Positions 33,134 to 34,626 of a stretch of DNA of 34,626 nucleotides are shown here, piece by piece. This DNA comes from JBMOLL01 sp049325415 (lineage in GTDB: Bacteria; Bacteroidota; Bacteroidia; Bacteroidales; GCA-2748055), in the NCBI GenBank assembly GCA_049325415.1, contig JBMOLL010000123.1:1-34626 (forward strand), written 5' to 3'. Position 1 is the stretch's first letter. Each line of letters starts with the position of its first letter. Position numbers and translations under genes: made by a program. The notes below the pieces were generated by a model. That model was not told the origin of the DNA. It saw only the letters and a list, made by a program, of their open reading frames with translations, and made no database searches.

Positions 33134-34626
33134 ATGAATTCACTTGTTTTATCTCTGCTCGCTCTGGCCGGTTATCTGCTGGCTTACCGTTTATATGGAT
33201 ACTATCTCGGTAAAAGGCTTTTCGCGCTTTCCAACAGCAATGAAATGCCTGCTCATACCTTTAACGATGGTATCGACTTTGTGCCAACAAAACGGAACAT
33301 CATCTTTGGACATCATTTTACAACTATCGCAGGGCTCGGGCCTATTGTCGGACCGGCAATTGGGATTATCTGGGGATGGCTCCCGGCTTTTATCTGGGTG
33401 TTTTTCGGAAGTATATTCATGGGGGCCGTACACGATTTCACCACGCTGGTTATATCGGCCCGCACAAAAGGCCGGAGCATCGGGGAACTTACAGGGGAAA
33501 TTATGGGACCTTCAACCCGCTATGCCCTGCAGTTTATCATGCAATTACTCCTTTTTATTGTTCTGGCGGTATTCGCCATGATTGTCAGCTCGCTGCTTTA
33601 CATGTACCCCGAATCGGTTCTGCCGGTCTGGCTGCAGATCCCCATAGCGGTCTGGCTGGGCTGGGAAATCCGCAGGGGGAAGAATGAAAGGCTCTACAGC
33701 CTCATCGCGCTTGTATTGATGTACGCTTCGGTCTTTCTGGGTTTACTGCTGCCCATCCATTTGCCGGGTTCGAAAGAGCTGGTTATTGTGACCTGGTGTG
33801 TCATTCTTTTTATTTATGTTTTTTTTGCATCGACAATACCGGTCCATAAGCTTCTTCAGCCAAGAGACTATATCAATTCCAATCAACTGTTGGTGGCCAT
33901 GTTGCTGCTTGTCGCCGGCCTGGCAGTGGCACATCCTGTGCTTACTGCACCGGCTGTTAATACGGCAGCTTTCTCTCCCGAAAGCGGAAATCCTGCCATT
34001 GCCCCGATGATCTTTATCGTGATTGCCTGTGGCGCCATTTCGGGTTTTCATGCACTGGCTTCGTCCGGTACAACAGTTAAACAGGTGGATAGGGAGAAGG
34101 ATACACTGTTTATTGGCTATGGAGGAATGATCCTTGAAAGCTTCCTTGCCGTACTGGTTCTGATGGCTATCGGAGGTGGACTCGGAATGGGTTTTACCGA
34201 AAACGGGACCTATTATTCGGGCAGGGAAGCCTATTTCCACCAGTATGCTTCGTGGAATTCAGCAAACGGTCTGTCAGCGAAGCTGAATGCCTTTATCAAC
34301 GGAAGTGCAAACCTTTTTGCAGCCGTGGGAATACCTTTGAAAGCCGGTAAGGCCATGGTGGCGGTATTTATCGTTTCCTTTGCCAATACCACTCTCGATT
34401 CGGCTGCCCGGATCCAGCGGATCTCGCTCCAGGAAATTTTTACGCGTAAAAACAGGAGTATGGTCCGGCCGTTTTCTAACCGCTACTTTTCAACTTTCCT
34501 GGTGGTGGCCTGTGCCGCCTTATTGACATTTTTTAAACCGGGAGGGCAGGGCGCCATGGTACTTTGGCCGCTTTTCGGGTCACTTAATCAACTGATGGCT
34601 GCCCTTGCACTGGGTGTGGTAACCGT
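33134..34626 (+). CDS. cstA: Carbon starvation protein CstA family transporter (3' end cut)
   Basis: The frame is open from ATG 33134 to the window edge (497 codons). CstA is a polytopic inner-membrane protein that imports peptides or pyruvate in E. coli. At least ten hydrophobic segments are visible. The family signatures include FVPTKRNIIFGHHFTTIAGLG, GPAIGIIWGWLPA, GAVHDFTTLVISARTKGRSI, and later ACGAISGFHALASSGTT and SFANTTLDSAARIQR. A 65-base gap separates it from the UPF0280 gene; no separate promoter match was found, and the gene may be co-transcribed or independent. The C-terminal part is missing only because of the window edge. Confidence 0.94.
   Translation, partial: MNSLVLSLLALAGYLLAYRLYGYYLGKRLFALSNSNEMPAHTFNDGIDFVPTKRNIIFGHHFTTIAGLGPIVGPAIGIIWGWLPAFIWVFFGSIFMGAVHDFTTLVISARTKGRSIGELTGEIMGPSTRYALQFIMQLLLFIVLAVFAMIVSSLLYMYPESVLPVWLQIPIAVWLGWEIRRGKNERLYSLIALVLMYASVFLGLLLPIHLPGSKELVIVTWCVILFIYVFFASTIPVHKLLQPRDYINSNQLLVAMLLLVAGLAVAHPVLTAPAVNTAAFSPESGNPAIAPMIFIVIACGAISGFHALASSGTTVKQVDREKDTLFIGYGGMILESFLAVLVLMAIGGGLGMGFTENGTYYSGREAYFHQYASWNSANGLSAKLNAFINGSANLFAAVGIPLKAGKAMVAVFIVSFANTTLDSAARIQRISLQEIFTRKNRSMVRPFSNRYFSTFLVVACAALLTFFKPGGQGAMVLWPLFGSLNQLMAALALGVVT

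Noticed and set aside
1..34626. CRISPR array, transposase, phage or tRNA genes
   Set aside because: I found no regularly spaced repeats, no mobile-element protein and no cloverleaf with the usual TTCGA arm in the gene-free stretches.

Overview
The window looks like chromosomal DNA from an anaerobic or microaerophilic member of the Bacteroidota, probably Bacteroidales or a close relative. The evidence is a complete Bacteroides-type aerotolerance (bat) operon, a protease with a type IX secretion (T9SS) sorting domain, lipoproteins ending their signals in Ser-Cys or similar, many matches to the Bacteroides -7 promoter element TAnnTTTG, and almost no Shine-Dalgarno sequences. I see no insertion sequence, phage gene, CRISPR array, tRNA or rRNA. 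Gene order and composition look like a stable core genome rather than an island.

Layout. 1-1149 (minus): 5' part of ligA. 1286-7855 (plus): a corrinoid-uptake locus opened by a cobalamin riboswitch. It holds a DUF4465 surface lipoprotein, a T9SS-exported trypsin-like protease, BtuF, a 90-residue unknown protein, BtuC, BtuD and a small membrane protein. 7840-8964 (minus): a glycosyltransferase. 8965-9406: a gene-free stretch with a strong terminator that follows no visible gene. 9407-13421: argS (plus), then folD and ffh (minus). 13590-15738: a divergent pair, an LVIVD-repeat lipoprotein and an outer-membrane-barrel-like protein. 16099-20765 (plus): a run of TPR protein, phosphosulfolactate synthase homolog, DUF368/PopT, aroE and acyl-ACP thioesterase. 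20728-21477 (minus): truA. 21658-30443 (plus): the nine-gene moxR-DUF58-batABCDE operon with two extra genes. 30519-33068 (plus): a SAM riboswitch followed by a three-gene sulfide-to-homocysteine set (DUF39, NIL-ferredoxin, UPF0280). 33134-34626 (plus): cstA, cut by the window edge.

How the parts work together. Two riboswitch units manage linked nutrients: corrinoid uptake (B12 is the cofactor of MetH-type methionine synthases) and homocysteine synthesis (the substrate of methionine synthase). The corrinoid locus has no BtuB receptor in view, but carries a surface lipoprotein and an exported protease beside the BtuFCD importer. The bat operon encodes a MoxR ATPase, von Willebrand A proteins and TPR proteins that probably form a membrane-bound complex for envelope maintenance or oxidative-stress survival. 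The most promising novel elements are the exported protease and 90-residue protein inside the corrinoid locus, the homocysteine operon under SAM control, the phosphosulfolactate synthase homolog in a bacterium, and the untranslated transcript candidate before argS.

Promoter matches need caution. TAnnTTTG has six fixed bases, so roughly eight chance matches per strand are expected in a window of this size. I list only those placed just upstream of a gene or riboswitch.
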